DNA of 61,747 nt from contig JBBHKE010002002.1 of NCBI GenBank assembly GCA_037447655.1, positions 1 to 61,747 of the forward strand. The letters run 5' to 3'. The DNA is from Zygnema cylindricum. Taxonomy: Eukaryota; Streptophyta; Zygnematophyceae; Zygnematales; Zygnemataceae. The position numbers and the translations under genes are program-made. Below, piece by piece: positions 59,144 to 61,747 of the stretch. Below the pieces are notes generated by a model. The model worked only from the letters and a program-made list of their open reading frames with translations, had not been told where the DNA came from and searched no databases. The stretch's first letter is position 1; each line of letters opens with the position of its first letter.

Positions 59144-59216
59144 GAGCTAGTGGCACAGTGGTTAGTGCATTCTCATCTTAAATGAAATGACCCAGGTTCA
59201 AATCTTGGCTGGCTTC
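59144..59216 (+). ncRNA. tRNA-like cloverleaf in TRIM LTR 1
   Basis: A 73-nt cloverleaf can be drawn. Acceptor GAGCTAG pairs with CTGGCTT (two G-T wobbles). D-stem GCAC/GTGC is perfect, with an AGTGGTTA loop. Anticodon stem TTCTC/ATGAA is weak here. T-stem CCAGG/CTTGG has loop TTCAAAT. Box A (TGGCACAGTGG) and box B (GGTTCAAATCT) match Pol III promoter consensus closely. The loop ATCTTAA suggests anticodon CTT (Lys), but it may equally be a tRNA-derived SINE head. Transcription is not shown by sequence. Confidence 0.55.
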
Positions 59217-59271
59217 TCATTCCCTTTAACGGGATCGTCCCTTTTATCCCTCGATTCTACGAATCTTAACA

Positions 59272-59337
59272 CGGTATCAGAGCCAAGGGGACTAGGTAAC
59301 AAGTGGACATTATGACCGGCTACCGCTCGAAGGGGGG
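59272..59337 (+). other. TRIM internal region (primer-binding site and purine tract only)
   Basis: Sixty-six bases: CGGTATCAGAGCC (59,272-59,284) complements the 3-prime end of initiator tRNA-Met; AAGGGGGG (59,330-59,337) is the purine tract. Little else lies between. Confidence 0.85.
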
Positions 59338-59432
59338 TGTTGACGTACATGAAACGTGCCGATCGATACCCAGATTTGTGGTAATATCCACACTGAAATC
59401 TAATAAAAAAAGACCCGCCAGTCTCAACATCC

Positions 59433-59503
59433 GAACTGGTGGCACAGGTTAGTGCATTCACAGCTTAAGTGAAAGGTCCAAGGTTCAAGTCTTGGCCGGC
59501 TCA
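59433..59503 (+). ncRNA. tRNA-like cloverleaf in TRIM LTR 2
   Basis: The same segment in the second LTR, 71 nt. Anticodon stem TTCAC/GTGAA and T-stem CCAAG/CTTGG are perfect. Acceptor GAACTGG/CCGGCTC has one mismatch. D-stem GCAC/GTGC is perfect. The anticodon loop is AGCTTAA. Several differences from LTR1 fall so that stems remain paired, for example C-A and T-T in LTR1 against perfect pairs here. Confidence 0.55.
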
Positions 59504-59905
59504 TCATTCTCTTTAACGGGATCGTCCCTTCTATCCCTCGATTCTACGAATCTTAACACTTTGACCTCTCGTCGTATGGTTATGTGACCGGCGGGAGGCC
59601 CACTCTCCCCTAGATGCTGGTTGACAATGGATTGGCAACGTCGTCAATTTCCATGTGCCTCTATGAAATCCTCATTATATTCTGGGTGGTGACGTGTGCT
59701 ATTTTTTAGTGCGATTCCGGGCGATTCCGAGCGATTCTCCGACACATCAATTTACTCATGCCATACTTAATCTTTGAGGTGAGTTAGTGAATTAAGTGAT
59801 TGGGAGGGGGGATCATAGAGGAATTCAATTAGGATTCAGTTTGTATCAAGGAAGGAATCAAGAAAGATAAAGTGAGTGAAAATGACGAAACGCCCGCCTA
59901 AAGTA

Positions 59906-60475
59906 CTTCGTGAATCGCTATTAGCGTTCATATTGCTAATTCGGCGCCCCCAAATTTTGACCCAAATTCTTAAATAGAGTTAATAATTCTAAAAAGTTTT
60001 TAGCTTTATTTTAAGTACCACAGTTGTTAGGGTTAATAGTTGTAATATACTGTTGTTTTAAATAGTGTGGCGTATGGACGGTTCAGTTCGGTATCATTTT
60101 GTACTTTAATAAGTAAAAAAGTACAAAAAAAAAGTTTAATGCAGTCGCGCGCGCATGTGAATGTGCACTCGAAAAACGTGTTACAAAAAAAGTGTGACGT
60201 TACACGATTCACGGTGTAGCGTTAACATTTACTGCGTGAAAATTGTCGGCGAGTGTGGATGTCACAATCACGCGACGGCGTACGATGTCGAGCATTTTAT
60301 ACGTGTAAAGGTCTTAATCACCGACAATTATTACAGGGAAAATTCCAAATAAGAATTATTGATAAATTAAAGTTATTTTTTTTTAAATAAAAATTGAGAA
60401 TCTAAAATTAGCGTTAACAATGATAATTGTTTTTTAACCCTAATTATTTCATAACGCTAATAGCGATTCACGGTG
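59906..60475. mobile_element. Long MITE (M2-like), about 570 bp
   Basis: Left end TTCGTGAATCGCTATTAGCG after TA and right end CGCTAATAGCGATTCACGGTG before TA are inverted copies. The core shares AAATAGTGTGG.GTA.GGACG and AAGTAAAAAAGTACAAA with the 24,833-25,333 copy. A further terminus-like ACGATTCACGGTGTAGCG lies inside at about 60,204-60,221, so a second element may be nested. Confidence 0.65.
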
Positions 60476-61620
60476 TATTGTACAGTACTATCGGAGTACT
60501 ATTTCCATACTTGGTCCCTCGGCAAGAACAAACAAGCTTGGAACGTTACTGTAGTATTGGTCCTTTGAATTCTAGAACTTTACGTTCGTGAATATATTCA
60601 CGTTGGCGGGCACTGCCCTTTGTTTGATAAGGCATTTAATCTAGGAGTGAAAACTGTCCGGTTATGAGGTACACGGTCTTTCATGACTAAGTGGAGAGGC
60701 GCGACATTTGTTGCGTTTCAAACTAACGGTCCTGTAAGACAATTTTGTGGAACGCACGACGAAGTTTAAACTTTGCAAGTCAAACGAGAGCACTAATATT
60801 TCGATAGATGTATAACAAGACTGCATGGTAAGATTCCATTACAGGAAAAGTGGGGTTGTTTACTAGACGCAGTACGTTTTCGTACAGATTCATACCATTT
60901 TATATTTTTTGGTTAGACGAAACATGTTTAACGGGTAGTTGTCAAGATGCTCCAAAATTATAGGTATAAAGTATGCCCCAATATTCACTTTTTTCAAAAT
61001 TATGAAACCAATAAGCATAAGTATTCACCGCTGGATGTTTCACTTTTTAAGATCCGCAAAGCAATCGGGCAAATCATCCAGTGTGAAGAAACTCTCCTCG
61101 CGAGGAGATTGTTTCACACTAGTCGTATACCATTGGTACACGTTAAAAAGCAAAAAAACATCCACCTCGAACAAGCGATCACATTCCTACACGTCGTACA
61201 TGCCATGTGCCTCCTATCACGGTGAACGCAGGTCTTCCGAAAGTATCGTCGGACGCTCCATCTGACATCCACCACCCTTCAAAGTTTGCCACGCTTTTTA
61301 GCGACTCCGTTTCGAAATTTTGATTTCCATTTTTAAAATTAACTCTTCGTACAAATCATTAATTACCTCAGCTTTTGCAGATATTATGTCCAGATTTTAC
61401 GTTTGAAGAATATTTTAAGATTTTCAAAATGTGAACGCTAACCTACATGGCACCAATCCTCATTGGGAAAGGTTGTTTATTGGGCCGACGAAATGGAGCC
61501 CACTGCCAATAAACGTGTCATTAGCCTTGACAAACGTGTCATTAGACTTCACCGTACGTTAACTGAGACCGCCTTATGGAATCGAGGCCTCAGTTTTATC
61601 ATTGAGAACAATACGTGTAC
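60476..61620. other. Intergenic DNA, no gene recognised
   Basis: Overlapping frames at 60,939-61,265 show no domain I know. A 16-bp perfect palindrome TCTCCTCGCGAGGAGA lies at 61,093-61,108. Confidence 0.45.
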
Positions 61621-61747
61621 AATGCCACGCAAAGACATACAACTTCACAAGCAGTTTCAGAAAATATGATGTAACAACATAAATTTTAGAGGTTTATAAT
61701 GGTCACGCGCATTTTGAACGTATACAATCAACAAAAACTTAAGTAAC
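61621..61747 (+). repeat. Dispersed repeat R1, copy 3, cut by window edge
   Basis: AATGCCACG..AAGACAT, CACAAGCAGTT.CA.AAAAT and GTATACAATC match 33,961-34,085 of copy 2. The remainder lies beyond the window. Confidence 0.5.

Larger units (their letters stand above)
59045..59563 (+). mobile_element. Complete TRIM retrotransposon with CTTTG target duplication
   Basis: LTRs at 59,050-59,271 and 59,338-59,558 (222 and 221 bp) start TGTT and end TTAACA. They flank only 66 bp. CTTTG occurs directly outside both ends (59,045-59,049; 59,559-59,563). The interior starts with CGGTATCAGAGCC, the classical initiator tRNA-Met primer-binding site with one mismatch, and ends with the purine tract AAGGGGGG. 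No coding capacity, so it must have moved with enzymes of another element. Each LTR contains a tRNA-like sequence. Confidence 0.9.

Noticed and set aside
59144-59216. A functional tRNA-Lys(CTT) gene
   Set aside because: The anticodon stem has two mismatches in this copy, the loop lacks a normal position 32/33 pattern in LTR2, and the segment lies inside a retrotransposon LTR; kept only as tRNA-like.

Overview
The window reads as nuclear DNA of a photosynthetic eukaryote of the green lineage. It has GT-AG introns of about 120 to 1,590 bp, a nuclear gene for the chloroplast cytochrome b6f Rieske protein with a transit peptide, a phosphorelay hybrid histidine kinase, and a dense load of LTR retrotransposons and MITEs. 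A Ty3/gypsy element that carries a cytosine methyltransferase points to a streptophyte (charophyte alga or early land plant), because such elements are reported from charophytes. The species cannot be fixed from sequence alone.

Left part (1-21,100): nested retroelements. The core is an old, broken Ty3/gypsy element read left to right: gag with two CCHC knuckles, aspartic protease, a C5-cytosine DNA methyltransferase domain, reverse transcriptase, RNase H, integrase and a degenerate PHD-finger-like tail. Its protease end was split by a Ty1/copia insertion that is now a tandem array LTR-body-LTR-body-LTR (2,099-13,618) with a perfect 5-bp target duplication, CCTGT. The copia elements have a primer-binding site that matches the anticodon arm of initiator tRNA-Met (half-tRNA priming as in Drosophila copia), and the gag ATG lies inside it. 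A related antisense LTR abuts gag at the left edge (1-469). An antisense solo LTR with GATAG duplications lies at 19,156-20,208.

Middle part (21,100-35,200): repeat-rich, gene-poor DNA around one clear gene, petC (26,771-28,573, five exons, 230 aa). The repeats are foldback MITEs flanked by TA with ends starting CACCGTGAATCGC, longer MITE relatives, a roughly 750-bp dispersed repeat (R1), and decayed LINE-like 3-prime ends.

Right part (35,200-61,747): a hybrid histidine kinase gene (35,206-44,312, fourteen proposed exons, about 821 aa; three PAS domains, HisKA, HATPase, receiver) and a second copy (50,810-56,229). The second copy lacks the 5-prime exons but keeps every remaining exon in frame. 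The duplicated block is a mosaic: about 2.6 kb is almost identical, introns included, while the rest is clearly diverged. Copy B alone has gained a hAT-type MITE just inside a splice donor, an 82-bp x 7 array and a 123-bp x 3 array. Downstream is a complete TRIM retrotransposon (59,050-59,558) with only 66 bp between its LTRs; each LTR holds a tRNA-like cloverleaf.

The two kinase copies would act in a cytosolic phosphorelay and petC in thylakoid electron transport. They are unrelated neighbours; the other features are mobile or repetitive DNA.
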